NCBI GenBank assembly: GCA_007280125.1
Contig: QYPT01000012.1
Location: forward strand, 1-34,532
DNA: 34,532 nucleotides
Source of the DNA: Streptomycetaceae bacterium
GTDB taxonomy: Bacteria > Actinomycetota > Actinomycetes > Nanopelagicales > Nanopelagicaceae
Reading direction: 5' to 3'
Part shown: one piece after another, positions 19,683 through 27,080 of the stretch
Numbering within the stretch: the stretch's first letter is position 1
Layout of the letters: every line of letters starts with the position of its first letter
Translations under genes and position numbers: made by a program
Notes under the pieces: model-generated
What the model saw: the letters and a program-made list of their open reading frames with translations, nothing else
Told to the model about the DNA's origin: nothing
Databases searched by the model: none

Positions 19683-21086
19683 CTAGTAAGACATCACGAG
19701 TGGACGGGTATCGGACCCACCGAGAGAGGCGACTGGATAGTCTTCCTCAGGGCGTGGGCCGATATGGATAGTTCTGAGAATCAGTCCGACTTCAATGAAA
19801 GCCAATATTCCGTAAAGAACAGTGAATACGACCATCGTGAATAGGACTGCACCTGCAGATACCACTGTGCTCACGCCATCAGCCGTTTTGATTAATCCGA
19901 AAACCGCCCATGGTTGGCGCGCTGTTTCGGTGAATATCCAGCCAAATGAATTAGCGAGCAATGGCAAGAATGGCAATGAAATCATTGCTGGTGCGAACCA
20001 TTTACCTTTAGGAGTGCCGCCTTTGCGCAGTTGCCATAGCGCTAGGAGTGCGAAGAATGCGGCAATAAAACCAAAGCCCATCATCAGTCTAAATGACCAA
20101 TATGCCAAAGGAATATTTGGCTTGTAGTCACCAGGGCCATATTGAGTAACGTATTTTGCTTGTAGGTCATTAACGCCTTCTACGACGCCCTTGAAATCTC
20201 CCGTGGAGAGGAAGGAGAGAACTGAAGGAATATCGATTTGAAAGACTGACCGTGATCCATCTAGTGAACCAATAGTAAGTAATGAGAATGGCGCAGATTC
20301 CGTAGTTGTATACAAAGCTTCTGCGGCTGCCATTTTCATTGGCTGTTGTTCTGTCATCACCCTAGAAGTTAAATCACCTGAAATGCCAACAAGCACGAAG
20401 CTGATCAACATGGTGACTAAACCAGCTTTGAGCGTAACGCGAGACATTTCAATGTCCTTCTTCTTAATAATCAACCAGGCAGAAACTCCGGCGATAAAAG
20501 CTGCGCCAGTAAATGCTGCCGAGGGAATTGTGTGGAAGAAAGTAACAACCGCCGTCTTTTGCGTGAGGACTGTGAAAATATTTGTCAGTTCTGCTCGTCC
20601 CTTAGTCGCATTGAGAATGTAACCGACTGGATGCTGCATCCAAGCGTTGGCTGCGAGAATAAAATAGGCAGAAAAAATCGTTCCGGTCGCTGCTAACCAA
20701 ATAGAGGCGAGGTGAACTTTTTTCGGCAGCCGATCCCAACCAAAAATCCATAGTCCAAGGAATGTGCTCTCGAGAAAAAAGGCGAGCAAACCTTCAATAG
20801 CAAGTGGTGCTCCGAAAATATCGCCAACGAATCGGCTATAGGAGGACCAGTTCATTCCGAATTGAAATTCCTGGACAATGCCTGTCACGACGCCGATGGC
20901 GAAGTTAATAAGAAATAATCTTCCAAAGAATTTGGTCGCGCGTAAATACTTTAATTTATTTGTTCTAAACCAAGCCGTATGTAGTCCAGCAACCAGAAAG
21001 CTCATACCAATCGTGATTGGCACGAATAGAAAGTGATAGACCGTCGTTATAGCAAACTGCCAACGAGCAAGATCCAATGCATGCAT
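19683..21086 (-). CDS. cydA: cytochrome bd oxidase subunit I
   Basis: CydA oxidises quinol and reduces oxygen to water with hemes b558, b595 and d. The ligand His of b595 is His18 (TTVYHFLFVPITIG), a second heme histidine lies in FFHTIPSAAF, and TARQPWAV matches the conserved GRQPW region. The quinol-binding Q loop carries QPMKMAAAEAL but lacks the long insertion of the E. coli enzyme, so this is the short-Q-loop type; 467 residues fits. The start has a very strong AGGAGGAGGG. It heads cydABDC. High-affinity respiration at low oxygen is the likely role. Confidence 0.97.
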   Translation of the reverse strand: MHALDLARWQFAITTVYHFLFVPITIGMSFLVAGLHTAWFRTNKLKYLRATKFFGRLFLINFAIGVVTGIVQEFQFGMNWSSYSRFVGDIFGAPLAIEGLLAFFLESTFLGLWIFGWDRLPKKVHLASIWLAATGTIFSAYFILAANAWMQHPVGYILNATKGRAELTNIFTVLTQKTAVVTFFHTIPSAAFTGAAFIAGVSAWLIIKKKDIEMSRVTLKAGLVTMLISFVLVGISGDLTSRVMTEQQPMKMAAAEALYTTTESAPFSLLTIGSLDGSRSVFQIDIPSVLSFLSTGDFKGVVEGVNDLQAKYVTQYGPGDYKPNIPLAYWSFRLMMGFGFIAAFFALLALWQLRKGGTPKGKWFAPAMISLPFLPLLANSFGWIFTETARQPWAVFGLIKTADGVSTVVSAGAVLFTMVVFTVLYGILAFIEVGLILRTIHIGPRPEEDYPVASLGGSDTRPLVMSY

Positions 21087-21109
21087 GTTCCCTCCTCCTA
21101 CAAACCCTG

Positions 21110-21129
21110 AGCTAACAACGTTGCTAACT
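21110..21129. promoter_or_regulatory. 20-bp palindrome before cydA
   Basis: AGCTAACAACGTTGCTAACT matches its own reverse complement at 16 of 20 positions, with a perfect CAACGTTG core. It lies 24 nt upstream of the cydA ATG and looks like a dimeric repressor operator. Rex, which controls cyd genes in other actinobacteria, is one candidate, but the sequence is not a clear Rex site. Confidence 0.4.
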
Positions 21130-21191
21130 CACTTCCAATTCTTAGGCAGCACCTGCGCGTAATTGGTAGATTTGCTTGTTGCCCTGCTCAC

Positions 21192-21211
21192 TCACGCTCA
21201 TCTAGGCGTGA
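21192..21211. promoter_or_regulatory. inverted repeat in the cydA-rpmB divergent region
   Basis: TCACGC and GCGTGA are separated by eight nt. The repeat lies about 105 nt upstream of cydA and 125 nt upstream of rpmB. It may be a regulator site for either direction. The rest of this 250-bp divergent region shows no further clear element. Confidence 0.3.
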
Positions 21212-21336
21212 AATCCCTGAGAGTCAGCCCCCTTTTATTTTTCACTCCTTCTCAATTAGCCTTCGCCCCCGCCTAGGCGCTACCCTTACGCCCGTTCAAA
21301 AGGACAAATCCAGTAAATCTCTGAAGGAGTACGACG

Positions 21337-21522
21337 ATGGCAGCAACATGCGATATCTGCGGCAAAGGCCCCAGCTTTGGCAATAACGTCTCGCACTCCC
21401 AGGTAAAGACACGTCGCCGTTGGAATCCAAATATCCAACGCGTACGTACCTTCATCAACGGAACATCAAAGCGTCAGAATGTCTGCACTTCTTGCTTGAA
21501 GGCCGGAAAAGTTTCCCGCTAA
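21337..21522 (+). CDS. rpmB: 50S ribosomal protein L28
   Basis: This is a large-subunit ribosomal protein of 61 residues. It begins MAATCDICGKGPSFGNNVSHS and ends NVCTSCLKAGKVSR. The CDIC and CTSC pairs make it the zinc-binding C+ form. A strong GAAGGAG lies seven to eight nt before the ATG. It is one of only four protein genes on the plus strand. It converges on thiL with seven nt between stops and diverges from cydA. In many actinobacteria rpmB is followed closely by a DhaL/FakA-type gene and recG; here the cyd operon occupies that side. Confidence 0.97.
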   Translation: MAATCDICGKGPSFGNNVSHSQVKTRRRWNPNIQRVRTFINGTSKRQNVCTSCLKAGKVSR

Positions 21523-21529
21523 AGAAGCG

Positions 21530-22465
21530 CTACAAGAAATGCGTGAACCCCTGAGGGATTTGCGTGAGACCAAGAATTTCGCAATCACTTCCATCTTGCA
21601 CTGTGCCAATTTGCATGCCAGGAAGTTTAATTCCGGTAGCAAGAAACATGTGATCTTCTCCTCCACATGCAATCCAGTCCCATACGTAGGCGCCTACCTC
21701 TTGTGCCAAATCTGACAACTCACGAAATCCACTCGAGGCTTCAATCCACTCTGAAGAAATCTCTAATCTCACACCAGAACCCTTCGCCACTTGCTGGCCT
21801 TGTGTGAGTAGGCCATCACTGACATCGCATAAAGCATGAGCATCTAATAAGGCAATTGCTGCCGAATAATTAACCTCTGGCGCACGAAATTGAGAAATGG
21901 CTCTCTCTGCACATACTGAACTACGCAATGCGCTGATATTTATTTCTTTGCTGAGTAAGAACAAGCCTGCAGCAGAAAGCCCTGGTAGTCCGGAAAGAAA
22001 AACTCCATCCCCCACCTGCGCGCCAGAGCGCAAAATAGGATGTGAGACTTCGCCGATAGCAGTCATAGAAATCGTAACTACTGGGCCACGTACGAGATCT
22101 CCACCGATGACACTGACATTGCAGGTGTCGGCTTCATCTTTGATTCCTTGGGCAAGTTCCTTTATCCAGTTCATGCTCTCGTTGCCAGTTAAAGAAAGCG
22201 CTACAACAAGATGTCGAGGCTCGGCACCCATCGCATAAATATCTGCGAGGTTTGCCGCAGTAATCTTTCGACCAATCTCATGCGCGCTAGACCAAGTGCG
22301 TTTGAAATGAACGCCTTCGACTGCCATATCCGTTGTAACGACGGTGTTGGCTGCGCCCTGAGCCACCACGGCAGCATCATCGCCAATGCCAACAATTACC
22401 CGCGAATCCGAGGTCGCAAAAATACTCGCAAGGTATTCGATTACCTCTGACTCGGAAAAGCTCAT
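21530..22465 (-). CDS. thiL: thiamine-monophosphate kinase
   Basis: ThiL phosphorylates thiamine monophosphate to thiamine diphosphate. The N-terminal VGIGDDAAVV and TTDMAVEGVHFK are the ATP- and metal-binding signature of the AIR-synthase/ThiL fold. ANLADIYAMGAEPRHLVVALSL and CDVSDGLLTQ follow as usual. At 311 residues it is full length. TAAGGT ends six nt before the ATG and could be either a -10 for a leaderless message or a Shine-Dalgarno sequence (AAGG). Its stop lies seven nt from that of convergent rpmB. Confidence 0.95.
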   Translation of the reverse strand: MSFSESEVIEYLASIFATSDSRVIVGIGDDAAVVAQGAANTVVTTDMAVEGVHFKRTWSSAHEIGRKITAANLADIYAMGAEPRHLVVALSLTGNESMNWIKELAQGIKDEADTCNVSVIGGDLVRGPVVTISMTAIGEVSHPILRSGAQVGDGVFLSGLPGLSAAGLFLLSKEINISALRSSVCAERAISQFRAPEVNYSAAIALLDAHALCDVSDGLLTQGQQVAKGSGVRLEISSEWIEASSGFRELSDLAQEVGAYVWDWIACGGEDHMFLATGIKLPGMQIGTVQDGSDCEILGLTQIPQGFTHFL

Positions 22466-22471
22466 GGGGCA

Positions 22472-22477
22472 ACCTTA
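22472..22477 (-). promoter_or_regulatory. possible -10 element of thiL
   Basis: TAAGGT on the minus strand ends six nt before the ATG. The same bases contain AAGG, so it may be a Shine-Dalgarno sequence instead. Confidence 0.25.
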
Positions 22478-22559
22478 CGCGGGATAAAAAGCCCCTGCCC
22501 CTATGTGAGAAAATGCGATACCGTCGCCTCACGCAATCGCCAGCTAGAAAGGAAATGAG

Positions 22560-22796
22560 ATGTCCGTACAGGCTTACATATTGATTCAAACTGAGGTTGG
22601 AAAAGCCACAAGTGTTGCCCATGCCGTTTCGGCCATCGCAGGTGTCACCCTAGCTGAAGGCGTAACTGGTCCATACGACGTCATCATGCGCGCAGAGGCA
22701 TCAAGCATGGAAGATTTTGGACGCGTTATTTTGTCTAAAGTTCAAGCGGTAGCAGGCATCACACGAACTCTTACTTGCCCAGTTACTACTTACTAA
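22560..22796 (+). CDS. stand-alone Lrp/AsnC ligand-binding (RAM) domain protein
   Basis: This 78-residue protein consists only of the regulation-of-amino-acid-metabolism (RAM) domain of Lrp/AsnC regulators. The beta-alpha-beta-beta-alpha-beta pattern is visible (VQAYILIQTEVG, then GVTGPYDVIMRAEA, then ITRTLTCPVTT). The helix-turn-helix is absent. Such small RAM proteins may bind amino acids or pair with full Lrp proteins; the target is unknown. It is commonly found beside thiL and ddl in actinobacteria. AAAGGA precedes the ATG by about six nt. Its stop codon overlaps the ddl stop on the opposite strand. Confidence 0.85.
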   Translation: MSVQAYILIQTEVGKATSVAHAVSAIAGVTLAEGVTGPYDVIMRAEASSMEDFGRVILSKVQAVAGITRTLTCPVTTY

Positions 22797-23866
22797 TTCC
22801 CCAGGACTGAATTCTTGCGCGAGAGCGCACACTTCATCAGTTCGTCAATAATCTCTGAATACGTAATGCCGCTTGCAGCCATTAATGATGGATACATTGA
22901 CGTGGGAGTAAAGCCTGGCATGGTGTTAATTTCGTTAATAACAATTTCACCTTTATCGCTATAAATAAAATCAACTCGAGCTAAACCAGAACACCCAAGT
23001 GATGTAAATGCAGTCTGTGCTTCGTTTCGAATTTCAGCAATTACATCTGCAGGCAAATTGGCTGGAATATTTGCCGTTGTAGCGTCGTCAAGATATTTAG
23101 CTTCAAAACTATAAAACTCGAACTTCTTATCGATAATCACTTCACCTGGTTGAGAAATGACTAGTGCCCCATCAACTTCAAGAACTGCAACTTCAATTTC
23201 ACGCCCGCTGATACCTTCTTCAACAAGTGCCTTGCGATCAAATCTATGTGCTTCGTGTATCGCGCCAGCCAATTCAGATGGATTATGAACTTTAGTAGTT
23301 CCACGACTTGATCCGCCTCGAGCTGGTTTTACAAAGAGCGGATAGGGGAAAATACTGACAAGGCTTTCGCAAGCCGATTGACTAGATGCCCACTTTTCTG
23401 CGGTGATGACTACGCCTTCGGCAACTTTCATTCCATGGGCGGAGAAAATTGATTTTGCAAATGACTTGTCCATCGCAGTTGCTGAAGCGAGTACACCACT
23501 TCCTACATAAGGGATATTTGCAATCTCACAGAATCCTTGAATTGTGCCATCTTCACCATAGGGACCATGCAAAATTGGAAATATTAAATCGACGCCTAAT
23601 GATTTACCATTAACGCTAAACCCATGAATATCAGTATTTACCTCAGGAGCATCCTCTGGCACCGATGGCAATACTCCATCAACAATTTCCAGCGGGTAAT
23701 CCTCTGGCATAACAACCCAACGACCTGATGTGCGAGTTATACCTATCAATATCGGTTGGTAGCGATCGCGATCTATCGCAGAAAGAATTCCACCTGCAGA
23801 TACGCAAGAGATTTCATGTTCGCTGCTTCGGCCCCCGCAAAGTATTGCGACAACAATCTTGCTCAT
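22793..23866 (-). CDS. ddl: D-alanine--D-alanine ligase
   Basis: Ddl joins two D-alanines with ATP for peptidoglycan precursors. It is an ATP-grasp enzyme of 357 residues with CGGRSSEHEIS near the start, then HGPYGEDGTIQG, VKPARGGSSRGT and INEINTMPGFT. The EAKY motif keeps the tyrosine associated with D-Ala-D-Ala rather than D-Ala-D-Lac products. The ATG overlaps the end of gpsA by four nt, so ddl, gpsA and plsC form a coupled block linking cell-wall and phospholipid synthesis. Its 3' end overlaps the RAM-domain gene by three nt, tail to tail. Confidence 0.96.
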   Translation of the reverse strand: MSKIVVAILCGGRSSEHEISCVSAGGILSAIDRDRYQPILIGITRTSGRWVVMPEDYPLEIVDGVLPSVPEDAPEVNTDIHGFSVNGKSLGVDLIFPILHGPYGEDGTIQGFCEIANIPYVGSGVLASATAMDKSFAKSIFSAHGMKVAEGVVITAEKWASSQSACESLVSIFPYPLFVKPARGGSSRGTTKVHNPSELAGAIHEAHRFDRKALVEEGISGREIEVAVLEVDGALVISQPGEVIIDKKFEFYSFEAKYLDDATTANIPANLPADVIAEIRNEAQTAFTSLGCSGLARVDFIYSDKGEIVINEINTMPGFTPTSMYPSLMAASGITYSEIIDELMKCALSRKNSVLGN

Positions 23867-24870
23867 TTAATGAAGTCCTCCGAGCGGGTGCTGATTCCCA
23901 TCAGGCGAATTAATGCCTCTTGAGTGGTGATGAGTCCTGCAACAACATCAGCAACAGCTTCTATCACCGGAACCTCTACACCTACTCGGTGAGCGAGTTC
24001 TACGACAGCACTTGCCGATGCAACGCCTTCCACCGTCGTACCAACAAGTGCGCGTGCGTATTCCATAGATCCACCTCGAGAGATTGCCTCGCCAAAGCTT
24101 CTATTGCGCGAAAGTGGTGATGAACAACTAGCAACAAGGTCGCCCATGCCTGCAAGACCGGCAATACTCAGAGGATCGGCGCCGTGAGCCACCGCAAGCC
24201 GGGCTACTTCATTGAGCCCTCGAGTAATAAGCATCGCTTGTGTGTTCTCACCCAAATCAAGACCAACTGCCATACCGACTCCGAGCGCAATAACACTCTT
24301 GACTGCGCCTGCCATTTCGCATCCTAAAATATCTGTGGATGCATAAACACGGTAATAGGAAGTTGTGAATAGCTTCTGCATTTGATGTGCTAATTCATCA
24401 GATGCGGCAGCGGCGACAGCTCCAGCTGGCTCTCTGCGGGCTAACTCAAGGGCCAGGTTAGGACCTGTAATAATTGCAATCTTAGATTCATCAGCAGCTA
24501 GAACATCATGAATAACTTCACTCATTCGAAACTGGGTTGTAAATTCGATCCCCTTAAGCGTGCTGATAAGAATTGCATCAGAACTAATCAGCGGCTTCCA
24601 CTCTTGGAGATTGCTGCGAAGGACCTGCGCTGGAACCGCCAGAACATAAATCTTTGAGTGAGCAAAGGCTTTATCGATATCGCTTGTTGCTACAAGCGAA
24701 TGTGGCAAGTCAATATCCGGCAAATAGTTCTTATTTGTATGGTGAGAATTAACTTCCTCGACAACGCCTTGATTTCTGCCCCACATCAAAACATCATTGC
24801 CTGCATCGCATAAGACTTGCGCCATTGTTGTCCCCCAGGCGCCAGAACCCAATACCGTTACTTTGGTCAT
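23863..24870 (-). CDS. gpsA: glycerol-3-phosphate dehydrogenase (NAD(P)+)
   Basis: GpsA reduces dihydroxyacetone phosphate to glycerol-3-phosphate, the backbone for phospholipids. The Rossmann motif VLGSGAWGTTMA lies at the N-terminus. ITGPNLALE, the catalytic-lysine region GAVKSVIALG and LAGMGDLVASCSSPLSRNR are typical. It has 335 residues. It overlaps plsC upstream and ddl downstream by four nt each. Its product is the substrate of acylation steps near that of the neighbouring acyltransferase. Confidence 0.97.
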   Translation of the reverse strand: MTKVTVLGSGAWGTTMAQVLCDAGNDVLMWGRNQGVVEEVNSHHTNKNYLPDIDLPHSLVATSDIDKAFAHSKIYVLAVPAQVLRSNLQEWKPLISSDAILISTLKGIEFTTQFRMSEVIHDVLAADESKIAIITGPNLALELARREPAGAVAAAASDELAHQMQKLFTTSYYRVYASTDILGCEMAGAVKSVIALGVGMAVGLDLGENTQAMLITRGLNEVARLAVAHGADPLSIAGLAGMGDLVASCSSPLSRNRSFGEAISRGGSMEYARALVGTTVEGVASASAVVELAHRVGVEVPVIEAVADVVAGLITTQEALIRLMGISTRSEDFIK

Positions 24871-25643
24871 TTTTTCTTTGCCTTCTTAAAATTTCCAGTC
24901 CGAGGTAAATCGGAAGTGTGCGGATCAAAAACTTCAGAAGGCGGATTCTCGCCGCGAATGGAAGCCACCATTGCTGTCAAAATCTTCATGACGTGTGCAG
25001 TTGCTTCAGCAAGGGCTTGAGGGTCCTCTTCTTTGCCATACCAAGCCGACATATCAATGGGTGTTCCTGCAACGTAGGTAACCTTTGTTCGGGGGAATAG
25101 GTGTGGGATTTTTCCATAGCGAGGCAAGACTTTAGCCGTGCCCCATGCAGCCACAGGGATAATCGGATTACGCGTAATAATTGCTAAACGAGCAAGGCCA
25201 GTTTTGGCAACCATGGGCCATAGGTTTTGATCACGCGTAAGGGTGCCTTCAGGATAAATACCAACAAGGTGACCAGCTTTCAAAGCAGCCACGGCATGGT
25301 CTAAGGCTTTATTTGCATCCCCGCTCTCGCGATCAACAGGTATCTGCCCGGCCGCTAAAACAATGCGCCCAATAATGGGTACATCAAAAACAGACCGCTT
25401 GCCAATGAATCGAGGCGCCCTGCCATTTTCATAGAGGAACTGCGCCAAAAAGATTACATCTGCGTATGAGACGTGATTGCTAGCAACAATCGCTGGACCT
25501 GATTTTGGAATGTTCTCCATGCCCGACCATTGACGCTTGGTGAAAAGGCGCAGGAGGGGAATGACGATGGCGGTACAAATCTGAAAGGTCTTATTGGTGC
25601 CTAGTGGCTGGCCCGTAGGCGGTTCATAACTAATCCCGCTCAT
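24867..25643 (-). CDS. plsC: 1-acyl-sn-glycerol-3-phosphate acyltransferase (PlsC family)
   Basis: This acyltransferase makes phosphatidic acid from lysophosphatidate. It has the HX4D catalytic motif (SNHVSYAD), the glycerophosphate-binding stretch FIGKRSVF and YPEGT (motif III). The tail is basic. At 258 residues it is normal. It is first in the plsC-gpsA-ddl block. No Shine-Dalgarno sequence is present; TACTCT ends seven nt before the ATG. Substrate specificity within the family cannot be read from sequence, so another lysophospholipid acyltransferase is possible. Confidence 0.88.
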   Translation of the reverse strand: MSGISYEPPTGQPLGTNKTFQICTAIVIPLLRLFTKRQWSGMENIPKSGPAIVASNHVSYADVIFLAQFLYENGRAPRFIGKRSVFDVPIIGRIVLAAGQIPVDRESGDANKALDHAVAALKAGHLVGIYPEGTLTRDQNLWPMVAKTGLARLAIITRNPIIPVAAWGTAKVLPRYGKIPHLFPRTKVTYVAGTPIDMSAWYGKEEDPQALAEATAHVMKILTAMVASIRGENPPSEVFDPHTSDLPRTGNFKKAKKK

Positions 25644-25650
25644 GTGGGTA

Positions 25651-25674
25651 AGAGTACCCGCTGAGCGCTCTCAG
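25651..25674 (-). promoter_or_regulatory. possible plsC promoter with inverted repeat
   Basis: TACTCT (25651-25656) ends seven nt before the plsC ATG, suggesting a leaderless message. Directly upstream, CTGAG and CTCAG (25661-25674) form a small inverted repeat in the spacer. The -35 would be a weak TTCGTC. Confidence 0.3.
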
Positions 25675-25680
25675 ACGAAG

Positions 25681-25714
25681 AAAAAGCGGGGCCAGCCATA
25701 GTGGCCGACCCCGC
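25681..25714 (-). terminator. rho-independent terminator of hupB
   Basis: On the minus strand a 12-bp stem (GCGGGG... pairing with ...CCCCGC, two G-U pairs inside) closes a five-nt loop and is followed by TTTTTC. It lies 26 nt after the hupB stop and is the clearest terminator in the window. Confidence 0.9.
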
Positions 25715-25739
25715 CTTAGCGAGCCTTACTTAGGCTGAA

Positions 25740-26240
25740 TTACTTCTTCTTCTTTACAACCTTCTTTACTGCCTTCTTAGGGGCTGCTTTCTTTACAACC
25801 TTCTTTGCTGCCTTCTTAGGGGCTGCTTTCTTTACAACCTTCTTTGCTGCCTTCTTAGGGGCTGCTTTCTTTACAACCTTCTTTGCTGCCTTCTTAGGGG
25901 CTGCCTTTACTACAGGCTTTGCAACAACCTTAGGAGCTGGCTTTGGGGCTGGCTCAAGTTTGCGAGCGCCAGAAATAACTTCCTTAAGTCCTTTTGCAGG
26001 AAGGAAACGTGGCTTCTTGCTTGCCTTGATCTGAATGGTTTCGCCAGTGAAAGGGTTACGACCCTTACGTGCTTTGCGATCTACCTTCTTGAACTTACCG
26101 AAATCATTGATCATTACATCTTCACCCTTAGCCATGGTGCGAGTAATGGTGTCGAAAACGATATCTACAGCATGAGCTGCATCTTTCTTGCTGTCGTTGA
26201 AGTGTGGGGCCAACGCGGCAATGAATTGGGCCTTGTTCAT
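25740..26240 (-). CDS. hupB: HU-family nucleoid protein with lysine-rich C-terminal tail
   Basis: This protein bends and compacts DNA. The first 90 or so residues are a standard HU domain (MNKAQFIAALAPHF, then GEDVMINDFGKF and GRNPFTGETIQIKASKKPRF). The remaining part is a basic tail made of repeats of KKAAPKKAAKKVV. This HU-plus-tail form is typical of actinobacterial HupB. The ORF track begins 25 codons upstream, but AAGGGG lies eight nt before the internal ATG at 26240, where the HU domain starts, so that start is chosen. It is followed by a strong terminator and preceded by a plausible promoter. Confidence 0.96.
   Translation of the reverse strand: MNKAQFIAALAPHFNDSKKDAAHAVDIVFDTITRTMAKGEDVMINDFGKFKKVDRKARKGRNPFTGETIQIKASKKPRFLPAKGLKEVISGARKLEPAPKPAPKVVAKPVVKAAPKKAAKKVVKKAAPKKAAKKVVKKAAPKKAAKKVVKKAAPKKAVKKVVKKKK
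25751..25906 (-). repeat. four 39-bp tandem repeats in the hupB tail
   Basis: Four near-identical 39-bp units follow one another, each encoding 13 residues of the tail (Ala-Pro-Lys-Lys type). The units differ at only one or two bases, such as TTTACT against TTTGCT. This suggests recent duplication and possible length variation between strains. Confidence 0.92.
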
Positions 26241-26292
26241 GGAAATCCCCTTATGTACGCGTAAAAAGTTAGGCTTTTGCCTACCTGTTAGA

Positions 26293-26322
26293 AATTTACG
26301 CAGTAAAAAGCGCATAGTCCAA
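26293..26322 (-). promoter_or_regulatory. predicted hupB promoter
   Basis: TTGGAC (26317-26322) and TAAATT (26293-26298) are 18 nt apart on the minus strand. Transcription would start about 45 nt before the hupB ATG, leaving room for its Shine-Dalgarno sequence. Confidence 0.45.
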
Positions 26323-26429
26323 CACTTTCGCCGCGTGTCGCGCGTTTTTATTTCACATCGTGCTATTAGAAAGTAAAAGCACTAGCAAAAAAACCCTTAT
26401 TTCACGCTGGAAATTCGCTCTTAATCTCT

Positions 26430-26460
26430 CATCCACTAGTTGAGACTTTCATCTCACTAG
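26430..26460. promoter_or_regulatory. second copy of the leuC-iclR operator halves, beyond leuD
   Basis: CACTAGTTGAGA (26434-26445) and CATCTCACTAG (26450-26460) are exact 12- and 11-base matches to the two halves of the palindrome between leuC and iclR. The pair can also fold as a hairpin with a one-base bulge. It lies 12 nt beyond the leuD stop, about 110 nt upstream of the predicted hupB promoter. Confidence 0.45.
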
Positions 26461-26472
26461 CGAAAAATGCGC

Positions 26473-27069
26473 TTATTTCGCTGGAATTGTCTGCGGTTTA
26501 AAGGTTGGACGTGTCTTTTCAAAGGCATCAATGGAATCTGTCTGCTTCAAAGTCAGACCAATGTCATCCAAGCCTTCCATTAAACGCCAGCGGGTGTAGT
26601 CATCGATAACGAACCCAACGCTGCTTTTCCCGTATGAAACAGTGCGCGCCTCGAGGTCCACGGTGATCGCTAAATCGCTCTTGGCTTCAATGGCAACCCA
26701 TAGCGCTTCAACATCATTTTGAGATAGTTGAATTGTGAGTAAGCCTGCTTTGCCTGAGTTGCCACGGAAGATATCTCCAAAGCGAGGGGCGATGATTACT
26801 TTGAATCCGTAGTTCTGCAGCGCCCAGACTGCGTGCTCGCGTGATGATCCGGTACCAAAATCGATACCAGCGACAAGGATTGTGGCCGCTTTATATTTCT
26901 CTTGGTTGAGTTCAAAAGCTGGGTCATTGCGCCAAGCAGAAAAGAGACCATCTTCGAAACCAGAGCGTGTGACGCGCTTTAAATACACGGCAGGAATAAT
27001 CTGATCGGTATCAACATTGCTTCGACGTAGTGGAACTGCTGTTCCTACATGAGTAACAAATTTATCCAT
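26473..27069 (-). CDS. leuD: 3-isopropylmalate dehydratase small subunit
   Basis: LeuD is the small subunit of isopropylmalate isomerase, which converts 2- to 3-isopropylmalate in leucine synthesis. It has the swivelling aconitase domain with [16 protein letters not shown] near the start and the [11 protein letters not shown] motif. At 198 residues it is full length. AGGGAG precedes the ATG and the gene starts 11 nt after leuC. A small hairpin of seven base pairs has its stop codon in the loop, without a proper T-run. Confidence 0.97.
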   Translation of the reverse strand: MDKFVTHVGTAVPLRRSNVDTDQIIPAVYLKRVTRSGFEDGLFSAWRNDPAFELNQEKYKAATILVAGIDFGTGSSREHAVWALQNYGFKVIIAPRFGDIFRGNSGKAGLLTIQLSQNDVEALWVAIEAKSDLAITVDLEARTVSYGKSSVGFVIDDYTRWRLMEGLDDIGLTLKQTDSIDAFEKTRPTFKPQTIPAK

Positions 27070-27080
27070 AATCTTCTCCC

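Noticed and set aside
25751-25906. CRISPR-like array
   Set aside because: The units are contiguous without spacers and are in frame as the HU tail.
26459-26482. Hairpin around the leuD stop codon as a terminator
   Set aside because: The seven-bp stem is AT-rich and no T-run follows it; the T bases are part of the stem.
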